A program made the translations under genes and the position numbers. DNA of 64,000 nt from SELP01 sp035969385 (GTDB taxonomy: Bacteria > Pseudomonadota > Alphaproteobacteria > Rhodobacterales > Rhodobacteraceae), in NCBI RefSeq assembly GCF_035969385.1, contig NZ_JAYKKJ010000002.1:186001-250000 (forward strand). The letters are read 5' to 3'. This document shows positions 32,132 to 41,220 of the stretch, in pieces; positions within the stretch are counted from its first letter, which is position 1, and every line of letters begins with the position of its first letter. The notes under the pieces were generated by a model. That model saw only the letters and a list, made by a program, of their open reading frames with translations. It was not told the DNA's origin and ran no database searches.

Positions 32132-32215
32132 TCAATCGGTCGTTTGCCGGATTGCGGACAGGGGTGCGGGCGGATAGCGTTCGCCAAAATACCGTGCCAC
32201 CGAAAGGACGAAGAC

Positions 32216-32680
32216 ATGTCGGGAACCTATGAAAAGAACCTTGCCGATCTGGGCGTGACCCTGCCCGATGCACCGACCCCGGCGGCCAACTATGTGCCCT
32301 TTGTTCAGGTTGGAAATCTGGTGCATGTGTCCGGTCAGCTTCCGGCGGTCGAGGGCGGGTTCATCACCGGCAAACTGGGCGCGGACCTGTCGACCGAGGA
32401 AGGGGCCAACGCCGCCCGCGCCTGCGCGATCAGCCTTCTGGCGCAGGTCAAGAAAGCCTGCGGGGGCGAACTGGATCGGCTGAAGCGGGTGGTGAAGCTG
32501 GTGGGCTTCGTGAACTCCACTGGCGATTTCGTGGACCAGCCCAAAGTGATCAATGGCGCGTCCGATTTCATGGTCGCGGCCTTTGGCGATGCCGGGCGCC
32601 ATGCCCGATCTGCCGTGTCTGCGGCATCGCTGCCCTTCGGCGTCGCGGTAGAGATCGAAGGCATCTTCGAGATCGAATAA
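32216..32680 (+). CDS. RidA-family protein
   Basis: 154 residues from the ATG at 32216 behind AAAGGACGAAG. It belongs to the longer subclass of the RidA/YjgF family (VGNLVHVSGQLPAVEGG, VVKLVGFVNSTGDF, HARSAVSAASLPFGVAVEIE). The Arg in HARSAV is the residue that binds carboxylates in deaminating members. Such proteins hydrolyse reactive enamine/imine intermediates. It sits 3 bases ahead of the phosphodiesterase gene, so the two are probably co-transcribed. Confidence 0.9.
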   Translation: MSGTYEKNLADLGVTLPDAPTPAANYVPFVQVGNLVHVSGQLPAVEGGFITGKLGADLSTEEGANAARACAISLLAQVKKACGGELDRLKRVVKLVGFVNSTGDFVDQPKVINGASDFMVAAFGDAGRHARSAVSAASLPFGVAVEIEGIFEIE

Positions 32681-32683
32681 CCC

Positions 32684-33439
32684 ATGGCCCTGCATCCTTC
32701 TTTCCTGACACATCCACTGACCCACCGGGCCTTGCACGATGTGAAAGACGGCCGGCCGGAAAACAGCCGTGCCGCGATCCGGGCGGCAATCGATGCGGGT
32801 TACGGGATCGAGATCGACGTGCAGCTGTCCAGCGATGGGCAGGCGATGGTGTTTCACGACTACAGCCTTGGCCGTTTGACCGGGGAAAGCGGCGCGGTGG
32901 CCCTGCGGTCGGCGGAAGAGCTGTGCAGCATCCCGTTGACCGGAGGTGACGGCGAAGGCATCCCGACTCTGATTGAGATTCTTGAACTGGTCGGTGGCGC
33001 GGTTCCCCTGCTGATCGAGATCAAGGATCAGGATGGCGCGATGGGCCCAAACGTCGGCCCGCTTGAACGGGCGGTCAGTGATGCCTTGATGGGCTATGGC
33101 GGGCCGGTCGGGGTCATGTCCTTCAACCCGCATTCGGTGGCCGAAATGGCGCTATGTGCGCCCTCGGTCCCGCGCGGGCTGACGACATCGTCGTGGTTGG
33201 AAGACGATTGGCCGACAATTCCCGCCGACCGCCGTGCGGAGCTGGCTCCGATCCCCGATTATGACAGGGTCGGGGCCTGCTTCATCAGTCATGAATCGAC
33301 CGATCTTTATCGGGATCGGGTGACGGAACTGAAGGCGGCCGGGGCGGTGATCCTATGCTGGACGATCAAGTCGGCAGAGGAGGAGCGGGCCGCGCGCCGG
33401 ATCGTCGATAACGTGACCTTCGAACAATACCTTGCCTGA
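32684..33439 (+). CDS. Glycerophosphodiester phosphodiesterase
   Basis: 251 residues of GDPD TIM-barrel fold. The metal and catalytic motifs are visible: RPENSRAAIRAAIDAGYGIEIDVQLSSDG (Glu-Asn and Glu-x-Asp) and VFHDYSLGRLTG (catalytic His-Asp). There is no signal peptide, so it is cytoplasmic. It releases glycerol-3-phosphate from deacylated phospholipid. The usual first His (HRG) appears as HRALHD, slightly atypical. Confidence 0.88.
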   Translation: MALHPSFLTHPLTHRALHDVKDGRPENSRAAIRAAIDAGYGIEIDVQLSSDGQAMVFHDYSLGRLTGESGAVALRSAEELCSIPLTGGDGEGIPTLIEILELVGGAVPLLIEIKDQDGAMGPNVGPLERAVSDALMGYGGPVGVMSFNPHSVAEMALCAPSVPRGLTTSSWLEDDWPTIPADRRAELAPIPDYDRVGACFISHESTDLYRDRVTELKAAGAVILCWTIKSAEEERAARRIVDNVTFEQYLA

Positions 33440-33487
33440 TCCTTGGGCCGGGGTTGACCTGACGGGCGATGCCGCCACCTTAGCAGC

Positions 33488-34669
33488 ATGACCGCGACCC
33501 TGACCGTTTCCATGCACCCGACGCTGTCCGAGATAGCGGAACGCGACTGGACCGCCTGTGCCAGCCCGGAAGAGGCCGACGGGTCACGCCCCATGGACCC
33601 GTTCACCACCTACCGGTTCCTGAAGGCGCTGGAAGATAGCGGGTCGGTCGGCCCCGGCACCGGATGGCAGTCCAGCTACCTGACCGTCCACGACGGCGAT
33701 ACCCTGATTGCCGCGGCGCCGCTTTATGCCAAGCGCCACAGCCAGGGCGAATATGTGTTCGATCACAGCTGGGCCCATGCCTTTGAACGGGCGGGCGGGC
33801 GGTATTACCCGAAACTGCAAATGGCGGTGCCCTTTACCCCGGCCACGGGCCGCCGGTTCCTGACCCGACCGGGCTATGAACAGGCGGGCATGGCTGCAAT
33901 CCTTGAAGGGGCGGTGAAGATCGGGGCGGACAACGGGCTGTCGTCGCTGCATGTCACTTTCTGCACCGAAGCAGAGGCATTGGCGGGCCGGGAAATGGGC
34001 CTGCTGCACCGGACCGGGCAGCAATTCCATTTCGAAAACCCCGGCTATGGCAGTTTCGACGATTTCCTTGCGCAACTGTCCAGCCGCAAGCGCAAGGCCA
34101 TTCGAAAGGAACGCCGCGAGGCGCAGGCGTTCGGCGGGGCCATCGTGCAATTGACCGGAGCCGATATTCGGCCCCACCATTGGGACGCCTTCTGGCGGTT
34201 CTATCAGGACACCGGCGCGCGGAAATGGGGCAGCCCCTATTTGACCCGATCGTTCTTCGATCTGATCGGCGAGACGATGGCGGATGACATCCTGCTGGTG
34301 CTCGCCCTTCGGGAGGGGGACCCTATCGCGGGCGCGCTGAACTTCATCGGGGCGGACACGCTGTTCGGGCGCTATTGGGGCTGCACGGAACATCACCCCT
34401 ACCTGCATTTCGAACTTTGCTATTATCAGGCCATCGATTTCGCCATCGCCCATGGTCTGCGGGTCGAGGCGGGGGCGCAGGGCGAACACAAACTGGCGCG
34501 GGGATACCTCCCGGTCGCGACCCATTCCCTGCATTGGATCGCCGATCCGGGTTTTCGCCGTGCCGTGGAGACCTATCTGGAAGAAGAGCGCCGGGCGGTC
34601 GATCAGGATATCGAGATCCTGACCAGCTATGGCCCGTTCCGGCGCGTAGATGTGGAGGAACAGGAATGA
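33488..34669 (+). CDS. GNAT/FemAB-like acyltransferase (COG3146 type)
   Basis: 393 residues. It resembles the large peptidogalycan-like N-acyltransferase family of proteobacteria, with paired GNAT folds: YVFDHSWAHAFERAGGRYYPKLQ, FLAQLSSRKRKAIRKERREA and LFGRYWGCTEHHPYLHFELCYYQ. Substrate unknown. Its stop overlaps the next gene's ATG. A gap of about 50 bases separates it from the phosphodiesterase gene. Confidence 0.87.
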   Translation: MTATLTVSMHPTLSEIAERDWTACASPEEADGSRPMDPFTTYRFLKALEDSGSVGPGTGWQSSYLTVHDGDTLIAAAPLYAKRHSQGEYVFDHSWAHAFERAGGRYYPKLQMAVPFTPATGRRFLTRPGYEQAGMAAILEGAVKIGADNGLSSLHVTFCTEAEALAGREMGLLHRTGQQFHFENPGYGSFDDFLAQLSSRKRKAIRKERREAQAFGGAIVQLTGADIRPHHWDAFWRFYQDTGARKWGSPYLTRSFFDLIGETMADDILLVLALREGDPIAGALNFIGADTLFGRYWGCTEHHPYLHFELCYYQAIDFAIAHGLRVEAGAQGEHKLARGYLPVATHSLHWIADPGFRRAVETYLEEERRAVDQDIEILTSYGPFRRVDVEEQE

Positions 34670-34965
34670 CGGAGCTGTTGAAAGGCCCGGACAGGGACGC
34701 CGCCCTTGCGGAGCTGGAGGCGGCAGGCTGGGCGCATGACACGGACCGGGATGCGATCTCGAAAACCTATCGCTTCAAGAGCTTTGTAGAGGCGTTTGGT
34801 TTCATGACCCGCGCGGCATTCTGGGCCGAAAAACTGAACCACCATCCGGAATGGAGCAATGTTTACAATCGGGTCTCGGTGGTACTGACCACGCACGACG
34901 TGAACGGGCTGACCGAGCTGGATCTTCGGTTGGCGCGGAAAATGGACGACCTGGCGGGGGTATGA
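34666..34965 (+). CDS. phhB: 4a-hydroxytetrahydrobiopterin dehydratase
   Basis: 99 residues, normal for the family. The pterin dehydratase signature is visible (FVEAFGFMTRAAFWAEKLNHHPEWSNVYNRVSVVLTTHD, with the catalytic His-His and a later His). It recycles the pterin cofactor of aromatic hydroxylases or serves as a dimerisation factor; no hydroxylase gene is near. Coupled by ATGA to genes on both sides. Confidence 0.93.
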   Translation: MTELLKGPDRDAALAELEAAGWAHDTDRDAISKTYRFKSFVEAFGFMTRAAFWAEKLNHHPEWSNVYNRVSVVLTTHDVNGLTELDLRLARKMDDLAGV

Positions 34966-35807
34966 TGGAAACGATTCTGGGTATCGAGATTTACAACGGC
35001 AATACGATCGGAGACCTGCTGACCTTCGATGTGATCATGGGCGCGCTGGGCAGCGTGGCCGGTGCCAGCGCCATTCTGGTTCTTGGGTTTATCGTGGCCG
35101 GGTGGCTGCGCCGCCGGATCATCGCCCTTGGTCTCAAGCACGAAGAGCTGGATGACACCCTCTTCAATTTTCTTGGCAATATCAGCCGCTACGCTGTCCT
35201 GATCTTTGCCGGGCTGTTTGTCCTGAATACCTTTGGCATCCAGACCACGTCGATCGTGGCCGTGATCGGTGCCGCCGGTCTTGCCATCGGTCTTGCGTTG
35301 CAGGGGACGCTGTCCAACGTCGCGGCCGGGGTGATGATCATTCTGTTCCGGCCCATCAAGCTGGGCGATTTCGTCGAGGTGAACGGCCAGATGGGGACGG
35401 TCAAGGATATCTCGCTCAACTATACCGAACTGGCAACGGCGGCGAATGTGCAGGTGATCGTGCCCAACGCGCAGGTCTGGGGCAACACCATCGTCAACTA
35501 TTCGGTCTATGACACCCGGCGCGCGGAGTGGGTGTTTGGCGTGTCCTATGGCGCGAACCTGAAAACGGCCGAGGATGTTATCCGCGACACCATCATGGCC
35601 GACTCTCGGTCCCTGTCCGACCCTGCGCCCTTTATTCAGGTAAACGCGCTGGGCGACTTCTCGGTCGATTTCCTGGTTCGGGTCTGGTGCAAAAGCGGTG
35701 ACTACTTCGCCTATCAGGCGGACATGAAACGGGCGGTCAAGGAAGCGCTGGACAAGGCCGGGGTCGATATTCCGTTCCCGACCCAGACCCTGATCCAGCA
35801 ATCCTGA
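34962..35807 (+). CDS. mscS: Small-conductance mechanosensitive channel, MscS family
   Basis: 281 residues, close to E. coli MscS. Three N-terminal membrane helices are seen. The pore-lining third helix is Gly/Ala-rich (VIGAAGLAIGLALQGTLSNVAAGVMIILFRP), followed by the beta domain (LGDFVEVNGQMGTVKDISLNYTEL) and the C-terminal cage. It releases solutes on hypo-osmotic shock. Two tandem ATGs at 34962 and 34965 make the start ambiguous by one codon. Confidence 0.94.
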   Translation: MMETILGIEIYNGNTIGDLLTFDVIMGALGSVAGASAILVLGFIVAGWLRRRIIALGLKHEELDDTLFNFLGNISRYAVLIFAGLFVLNTFGIQTTSIVAVIGAAGLAIGLALQGTLSNVAAGVMIILFRPIKLGDFVEVNGQMGTVKDISLNYTELATAANVQVIVPNAQVWGNTIVNYSVYDTRRAEWVFGVSYGANLKTAEDVIRDTIMADSRSLSDPAPFIQVNALGDFSVDFLVRVWCKSGDYFAYQADMKRAVKEALDKAGVDIPFPTQTLIQQS

Positions 35808-35813
35808 TCCGCG

Positions 35814-36299
35814 TCAGATCGCGTCGAGGAAGGATTCCCCGGTCGAGATGTTGCATTCGCCGGGGGCGTCCTGCTGAACGTGGGTCACGACCCCGTCCTC
35901 GACCAGCATGGCATAGCGCTGCGACCGGTCGAAAAAGCCGATGGCCGGAACACTGAATTCCATGCCGATGGCCTTGGTAAAGCTGGAATCGGGATCGGCT
36001 AGAAGGGTTACGCCGGCCTCGCCCGCGCCGGTCTGATCCGACCAGGCCTTCATCACGAAGGCATCGTTGACCGCGACGCAGATGATTTCATCGACGCCCT
36101 TCTTGTCGAACTCGGGCTTGGTGCGCATGAAGCTGGGGAGATGCGCGGCGGAACAGGTCCGGGTGAATGCGCCCGGCAGGCCAAAGATGATAACCTTGCG
36201 GCCCTTCAGTTTCGCGCTCAGGTCCACAGGTTCGGGCCCGTTGTCGCCCATTTGCGCCAGCGTGGCATCGGGCAGGTTCTGACCGGTCGTAATCGTCAT
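35814..36299 (-). CDS. Peroxiredoxin (Prx5-type redoxin)
   Basis: 161 residues. The peroxidatic cysteine sits in GLPGAFTRTCSAAHLPSF near 50. The family features IICVAVNDAFVMKAW and LADPDSSFTKAIGM follow. It reduces peroxides using glutathione or glutaredoxin. It is convergent with mscS and divergent from the ferredoxin reductase gene across 86 bases, which suggests shared redox control. Confidence 0.93.
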   Translation of the reverse strand: MTITTGQNLPDATLAQMGDNGPEPVDLSAKLKGRKVIIFGLPGAFTRTCSAAHLPSFMRTKPEFDKKGVDEIICVAVNDAFVMKAWSDQTGAGEAGVTLLADPDSSFTKAIGMEFSVPAIGFFDRSQRYAMLVEDGVVTHVQQDAPGECNISTGESFLDAI

Positions 36300-36385
36300 G
36301 ATTTTCGTCCCTTCAAGGAATTGCGTGCAGCACGGACATGGATATAGGGTCCGGCGGGCAACTGACCATCGGGAAAGGAACGGAC

Positions 36386-37597
36386 ATGGCACATTTTGTT
36401 GTCGTCGGAGGCGGACAAGCCGGGGCAACCCTTGTCGCCAAGCTGCGTTCTGAAGGGTTTGATGGGGACATCACCCTGATCGGCGCGGAACCCGTTCCCC
36501 CCTACCAGCGCCCGCCCCTGTCCAAGGCCTATCTTCTGGGAGAGATGGAGCTGGAGCGGCTCTACCTGCGGCCGCTGGACTGGTATCTGGACAACAACAT
36601 CACCCTGCGGCTGAACACCCGTGTGGTCGATATTGATGCTGCCGCGCACAAGCTGACCCTCTCGGACGGGTCAGAGATGAATTATGACGAACTGGCGCTG
36701 ACCACCGGGTCGCATCCGCGCACCCTGCCCGCCGCCATCGGCGGCACGCTGGACGGCGTCTATACCGTGCGCGATCTGCGCGATGTGGACGCGATGGAGC
36801 CTGAATTTGCCGAAGGGCGCCGCGTGTTGATCATCGGCGGCGGCTACATCGGGCTGGAGGCGGCAGCGGTTGCGTCCAAGAAAGGCCTTCAGGTGACGCT
36901 GGTGGAAATGGCGGACCGTATCCTGCAACGGGTCGCGGCCAAGGAAACCTCGGACTACGTGCGTGAAATGCACCGCGCCCATGGCGTCGATATTCGCGAA
37001 GGTGTCGGGCTTGAGCGGCTGAATGGCGATGCGCGGGTCACTTCGGCCAGCCTGACCGACGGTAGCACGCTGGATGTGGATTTCGTGATCGTCGGCGTTG
37101 GGATCATGCCCGCCACCGCCCTTGCCGAAGCGGCAGGCGTCAAGGTGGAAAACGGCATCGTCACCGACGAACAGGGCCGCGCCACCGATCCGCATATCTG
37201 GGCCGCGGGCGACTGCGCGACGCTGACCTTCAAGGGTCAGGTGATCCGGCTGGAAAGTGTCGGCAACGCCATCGACCAGGCCGAGATCGTCGCCCAGAAC
37301 ATGCTGGGCAAGGGTGTCGCCTATGTTCCGAAGCCGTGGTTCTGGTCGGATCAATACGATTGCAAATTGCAGATCGCCGGTCTGAACATCGGCTATGACG
37401 CGGTCCATGTGAAGGCGGGCGCGGATGGGGCCCAGTCCCATTGGTATTACGCCGGTGACCAACTGATTGCCGTGGACGCGATGAATGATCCCCGCAACTA
37501 CATGGTCGGCAAGCGTTTGATCGAAATGGGCAAAAGCCCGGCGCCCGAGGTCATCTGCGACCCCGACACCGATATGAAGGCCCTGCTGAAAGGGTGA
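36386..37597 (+). CDS. FAD-dependent ferredoxin/rubredoxin reductase
   Basis: 403 residues from the ATG at 36386 behind GGAAAGGAACGG. FAD-binding VVVGGGQAGATL at the start, RPPLSKAYL, NAD-binding VLIIGGGYIGLEAAAVA near 150 and WAAGDCA near 280 mark the rhodocoxin/putidaredoxin reductase family. It passes electrons from NADH to a ferredoxin for a P450 or dioxygenase that is not encoded here. It overlaps rsmD. Confidence 0.9.
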   Translation: MAHFVVVGGGQAGATLVAKLRSEGFDGDITLIGAEPVPPYQRPPLSKAYLLGEMELERLYLRPLDWYLDNNITLRLNTRVVDIDAAAHKLTLSDGSEMNYDELALTTGSHPRTLPAAIGGTLDGVYTVRDLRDVDAMEPEFAEGRRVLIIGGGYIGLEAAAVASKKGLQVTLVEMADRILQRVAAKETSDYVREMHRAHGVDIREGVGLERLNGDARVTSASLTDGSTLDVDFVIVGVGIMPATALAEAAGVKVENGIVTDEQGRATDPHIWAAGDCATLTFKGQVIRLESVGNAIDQAEIVAQNMLGKGVAYVPKPWFWSDQYDCKLQIAGLNIGYDAVHVKAGADGAQSHWYYAGDQLIAVDAMNDPRNYMVGKRLIEMGKSPAPEVICDPDTDMKALLKG

Positions 37598-38154
37598 GGA
37601 TCATCGGCGGAGAACACCGGGGCATTGCCCTGACCCCGGTCGGCAAGGGGGATGCGGGGGCGCATCTGCGTCCCACGACCGACCGGACCCGCGAAAGCCT
37701 GTTCAACGTGCTTCTGGGGGGCCGCTTTGGCGACCCGATCGACGGGGTCCGCGTGCTGGACCTGTTCGCCGGAACCGGCGCGCTGGGGCTTGAGGCCCTG
37801 TCGCGCGGGGCTGCCCATGTCACCTTGGTCGACAATGGGCGGGTGGCGCAGCGGCTGATCCGCGACAACATCGCCAAGCTGCGCAGGCAGGCCGATTGCA
37901 CACTGCTGGCCACGGCGGCCGACAGGTTGCCGCCCGCGCCCACGCCCTGCGGGCTGGTGTTTCTTGACCCGCCCTATGGCAAGGGGATGGGGGAAAAGGC
38001 CCTGACCGCGGCGGCGCAGGCGGGCTGGATTGCCGGGGACGCCCTGATCGTCTGGGAAGAAAGCAGCCCACAGGAAGCACCCGACGGGTTCGACATGATC
38101 GAAACCCGCCGCTACGGCGATACGCACATCAGTTTCCTGCGGTGCCGGGTATAG
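37594..38154 (+). CDS. rsmD: 16S rRNA (guanine-966-N2)-methyltransferase RsmD
   Basis: 186 residues, starting with GTG in a GTGA overlap with the reductase. Family marks are MRIIGGEHRG, LRPTTDRTRESLFNVL, the SAM-binding LDLFAGTGALGLEALSRG and the catalytic FLDPPYGKG. It methylates G966 of 16S rRNA during 30S assembly. A short palindrome (AGGGTC/GACCCT, 38153-38166) lies at its end. Confidence 0.94.
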   Translation: MRIIGGEHRGIALTPVGKGDAGAHLRPTTDRTRESLFNVLLGGRFGDPIDGVRVLDLFAGTGALGLEALSRGAAHVTLVDNGRVAQRLIRDNIAKLRRQADCTLLATAADRLPPAPTPCGLVFLDPPYGKGMGEKALTAAAQAGWIAGDALIVWEESSPQEAPDGFDMIETRRYGDTHISFLRCRV

Positions 38155-38164
38155 GGTCAGGACC

Positions 38165-39007
38165 CTAATAGGTCGGATGGAACTTGCCGCCGGGCGAAAG
38201 GGTAAAGATCTCTGCCCCCGTCGCGGTGATCCCGATGGAATGTTCGAACTGCGCCGACAGGGATTTGTCGCGCGTGACAGCGGTCCAGTCGTCGGCCAGA
38301 ACCTTGGTTTCCGGGCGGCCAAGATTCACCATTGGTTCGATGGTAAAGAACATGCCCTCTTCCAGAACCGGACCGGTGCCGGGCCGGCCATAGTGCAGCA
38401 CGTTCGGCGGCGCGTGGAACACCCGGCCCAGCCCATGCCCGCAGAAGTCGCGGACGACGGACATCCGATGCCCTTCCACATAGCTTTGGATCGCGTGACC
38501 AATGTCGCCAAAGGTATTGCCGGGTTTTGCCGCTTCGATCCCTTTCATCAGGGAATCGTGGGTGACCTGGATCAGCCGTTCGGATTTCCGCGACAGCTTG
38601 CCCGCGACATACATCCGGCTCGTGTCGCCGAACCAGCCGTCAAGGATGACCGTCACGTCGATGTTCAGGATGTCCCCGTCTTTCAGGACCTTGTCGCCGG
38701 GGATTCCGTGGCAGACCACATGGTTCACCGAAATGCATGAGGCGTGCTGATACCCCTTGTAGCCGATCGTGGCCGAGGTGGTGCCATGCGCGGTGACCAT
38801 GTCCGTGATGATCCGGTCGATCTCTGCCGTGGTCTGGCCGGGAAAGACATGTTCCGCGATGTCGTCAAGGATTTGCGCCGCAACGCGGCCGGCGGCATGC
38901 ATCCCGGCAAAGTCGGATGCGTCGTGAATGCGAATGCCTTCCTTGGTCAGTCGGCCATTGTGCTTGGTCAAACCCTTGGTCCTTCTGGTCGTGATCGAGG
39001 CCCACAT
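38165..39007 (-). CDS. map: Methionine aminopeptidase, type I
   Basis: 280 residues. All five metal ligands can be placed: Asp in NIDVTVILDGWFGDTSRM (two), His in GHGLGRVFH, Glu in FTIEPMV and Glu in FEHSIGIT. The substrate-binding His lies in VVCHGIPGDK. It removes N-terminal methionine from nascent proteins. It lies 21 bases after sfsA on the same strand. The N-terminus is about 20 residues longer than the E. coli enzyme; an internal start is possible. Confidence 0.95.
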   Translation of the reverse strand: MWASITTRRTKGLTKHNGRLTKEGIRIHDASDFAGMHAAGRVAAQILDDIAEHVFPGQTTAEIDRIITDMVTAHGTTSATIGYKGYQHASCISVNHVVCHGIPGDKVLKDGDILNIDVTVILDGWFGDTSRMYVAGKLSRKSERLIQVTHDSLMKGIEAAKPGNTFGDIGHAIQSYVEGHRMSVVRDFCGHGLGRVFHAPPNVLHYGRPGTGPVLEEGMFFTIEPMVNLGRPETKVLADDWTAVTRDKSLSAQFEHSIGITATGAEIFTLSPGGKFHPTY

Positions 39008-39028
39008 AAGCGATGCGGCCGCGATGAT

Positions 39029-39730
39029 CTAGAGCACGAAGGGCAAAGCGGCATCAAGCCACACACCTTCGGGTGTGATCCGGGTGCCGCAGGCCAGCAC
39101 CTCGACCCCTGCTGCGCGGGCGGCGTCAAAGGCCGAGCGATAGGCCGGGTCGATATCGCTGGCGAGTGTCACGCGCTGGGCGTCGGTCCGCTGCACAAGG
39201 TAGAGCATGACCGCGCGGTGCCCCTGCCCGACCATATCCGCCAATTCGGCCAGATGCTTTGCCCCCCGTGCGGTCACGCTGTCAGGAAATTCGGCCAGAC
39301 CGGGCGTTCGCGACAGGGTGACGCTTTTCACTTCGACATAGGTATCGGCACCGCCCCCGGTCAGCAGAAAGTCGATCCGGCTGTTCTGGCCGTACTTGAC
39401 CTCGGCCCGGACGGTCTCAAAGCCGGACAGGCCGGGCACCCCCCGCGCCTCGAACGCGGCTTTTAGCGCCCGGTTCGGGACAGAGGTATCGACCCCGGTG
39501 AAATGCCCGCCCCCATGATCCACCAGACGCCAGCCAAATTTCAGCTTCTTTTTCGGGTCGTCGTTCGGTTCCAGCCAGATCCGCATCCCCGGATCGGCCA
39601 GCCCCATCATGCTGCCGGGGTTGGCGCAATGGGCGGTCACCTCGGTGCCGTCGTCCAAGGTGCAATCGGCCAAAAACCGTTTATATCGTCGGACAAGTGT
39701 CGCGGGCACAAGGGGTGTAGAAAAGCGCAT
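39029..39730 (-). CDS. sfsA: SfsA family DNA/RNA nuclease
   Basis: 233 residues. It shows the OB-like N-terminal part (LVRRYKRFLADCTLDDGTEVTAHCANPGSMMGL) and a PD-(D/E)XK core (RIDFLLTGGGADTYVEVKSVTL, Asp and Glu-x-Lys). SfsA was named from sugar-fermentation stimulation and is reported to have nuclease activity; its physiological role is poorly known. Divergent from the cinA-like gene and upstream of map. Confidence 0.93.
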   Translation of the reverse strand: MRFSTPLVPATLVRRYKRFLADCTLDDGTEVTAHCANPGSMMGLADPGMRIWLEPNDDPKKKLKFGWRLVDHGGGHFTGVDTSVPNRALKAAFEARGVPGLSGFETVRAEVKYGQNSRIDFLLTGGGADTYVEVKSVTLSRTPGLAEFPDSVTARGAKHLAELADMVGQGHRAVMLYLVQRTDAQRVTLASDIDPAYRSAFDAARAAGVEVLACGTRITPEGVWLDAALPFVL

Positions 39731-39771
39731 GGGCGCACCCTATACCGATCCCAAGAGCAAGGAGAAGTCAG

Positions 39772-40494
39772 ATGACCAACCCAACCGCTGCGATGCTGGT
39801 GATCGGTGATGAAATCCTGTCGGGCCGGACCCGCGACGCCAATATGCACCACCTTGCACAGGAACTTTCCAAGGTCGGGATTGACCTGAAAGAGGTGCGT
39901 GTCGTCAGCGATGATGCAGGGGCAATCGTGGCGGCGGTGAACAGCCTGAGGGCCAAGTTTGACCATCTGTTCACCTCGGGCGGGATCGGGCCGACCCATG
40001 ACGACATCACCGCCGATTGCATCGCCGCGGCCTTTGGGGCGCATATCGACGTCCGGGACGATGCCCGCGCGCTGTTGCAGGCCCATTATGACCGGTCGGG
40101 GCAGGAGCTGAACGAGGCGCGTCTGCGCATGGCCCGGATCCCCGATGGCGCATCGCTGATCGACAATCCGGTCAGCATCGCGCCGGGGTTCACCCTTGGC
40201 AATGTCCACGTCATGGCCGGGGTGCCCAGCGTGTTTCAGGCAATGGTGGCGAGCGTCCTGCCCACGCTGACCGGCGGCGCGCCGCTATTGTCCCAAACCC
40301 TGCGGGTGATGCGCGGCGAGGGCGATATCGCGATCCCGCTGCGCGATCTGGCCGATGAGTTCGCCGATCTGTCCTTCGGGTCCTACCCGTTCCAGAAGGA
40401 TGGCGTTTACGGGTCCAACATCGTTGTACGGGGCCATGATGCCGGTCGGATCGACGCGGCAATGGTGCGGCTGTCGGCCCTGTTCTCGGCATGA
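39772..40494 (+). CDS. CinA N-terminal-like molybdopterin-binding protein
   Basis: 240 residues of MoaB/MogA-type fold (MLVIGDEILSGRTRDANMHHLAQEL; LFTSGGIGPTHDDITADCIA). It corresponds to the N-terminal COG1058 domain of CinA, without the C-terminal nicotinamide-nucleotide amidase domain, as is usual in alphaproteobacteria. Related proteins hydrolyse ADP-ribose. AAGGAG precedes the ATG. It overlaps the GNAT gene. Confidence 0.9.
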   Translation: MTNPTAAMLVIGDEILSGRTRDANMHHLAQELSKVGIDLKEVRVVSDDAGAIVAAVNSLRAKFDHLFTSGGIGPTHDDITADCIAAAFGAHIDVRDDARALLQAHYDRSGQELNEARLRMARIPDGASLIDNPVSIAPGFTLGNVHVMAGVPSVFQAMVASVLPTLTGGAPLLSQTLRVMRGEGDIAIPLRDLADEFADLSFGSYPFQKDGVYGSNIVVRGHDAGRIDAAMVRLSALFSA

Positions 40495-41216
40495 CCGAAC
40501 CGGACATCCAGACGCTTTATGCCGTGACGGACGCGACATGGCCCGCGGCGGCGAAAGATCGCCTTGGACCCTGGACCATTCGCACTGGGCTGGGTGGCGG
40601 GCAGCGCGTTAGCGCGACAACCGCCGATGGCGACTGGACCGAAGACGACCTGCCGCAGGCCGAAGCAGCGATGCGGCGGCTGGGCCAGCCTTGCCTGTTC
40701 ATGGTGCGGGCCGGGGAAACCAAGCTGGACAAGGTGTTGGAAGACCGCGGCTACCGGATCAAGGATCCGGTCAACCTGATGGTCGCCCCAAGCACAAAGA
40801 TTGCCGAGCCGCCGCCGCCCCGCGTCACAGCCATCGAAGGTTGGCCGTGGCTGGCCGCACAGGCCGAGGTCTGGGCCGAAGGCGGGATCGGGCCGGGACG
40901 ACTGGCGGTGATGGATCGCGCGCCCTTTCCCAAAACGACGATCCTTGGGCGGGTCGACAACAGCCCGACCGGGGCGGCCTATGCGGGCATATACGACGGC
41001 GTTGCCATGTTTCACGCGGTCGAGGTGTCAAACGCCTTTCGGCGGCGCGGATTGGGCGCCAACATGATCCGCGCCATTGCACGCTGGGCGTTGACCGAAG
41101 GCGCCGACTGGATCGCGCTGGTGGTGACGCAGGCGAATTCCGGCGCAAACGCGCTCTATGCTTCCATGGGCTTCCGGCTTGTGGGACAGTATCACTACCG
41201 CATCCTGCCAGAGTAA
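40491..41216 (+). CDS. GNAT family N-acetyltransferase
   Basis: 241 residues. An unusual N-terminal half is followed by a C-terminal GNAT acetyl-CoA site (VEVSNAFRRRGLGANMIRAIARWALTEGADWIALVV). The substrate cannot be read from the sequence. Coupled to the cinA-like gene by ATGA and 4 bases before the next gene. Confidence 0.87.
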   Translation: MTEPDIQTLYAVTDATWPAAAKDRLGPWTIRTGLGGGQRVSATTADGDWTEDDLPQAEAAMRRLGQPCLFMVRAGETKLDKVLEDRGYRIKDPVNLMVAPSTKIAEPPPPRVTAIEGWPWLAAQAEVWAEGGIGPGRLAVMDRAPFPKTTILGRVDNSPTGAAYAGIYDGVAMFHAVEVSNAFRRRGLGANMIRAIARWALTEGADWIALVVTQANSGANALYASMGFRLVGQYHYRILPE

Positions 41217-41220
41217 GACC

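Noticed and set aside
38153..38166. AGGGTC/GACCCT palindrome at the rsmD-map junction as a terminator
   Set aside because: Stem of only 6 bp with a 2-base loop, which is too tight, and no T-run.
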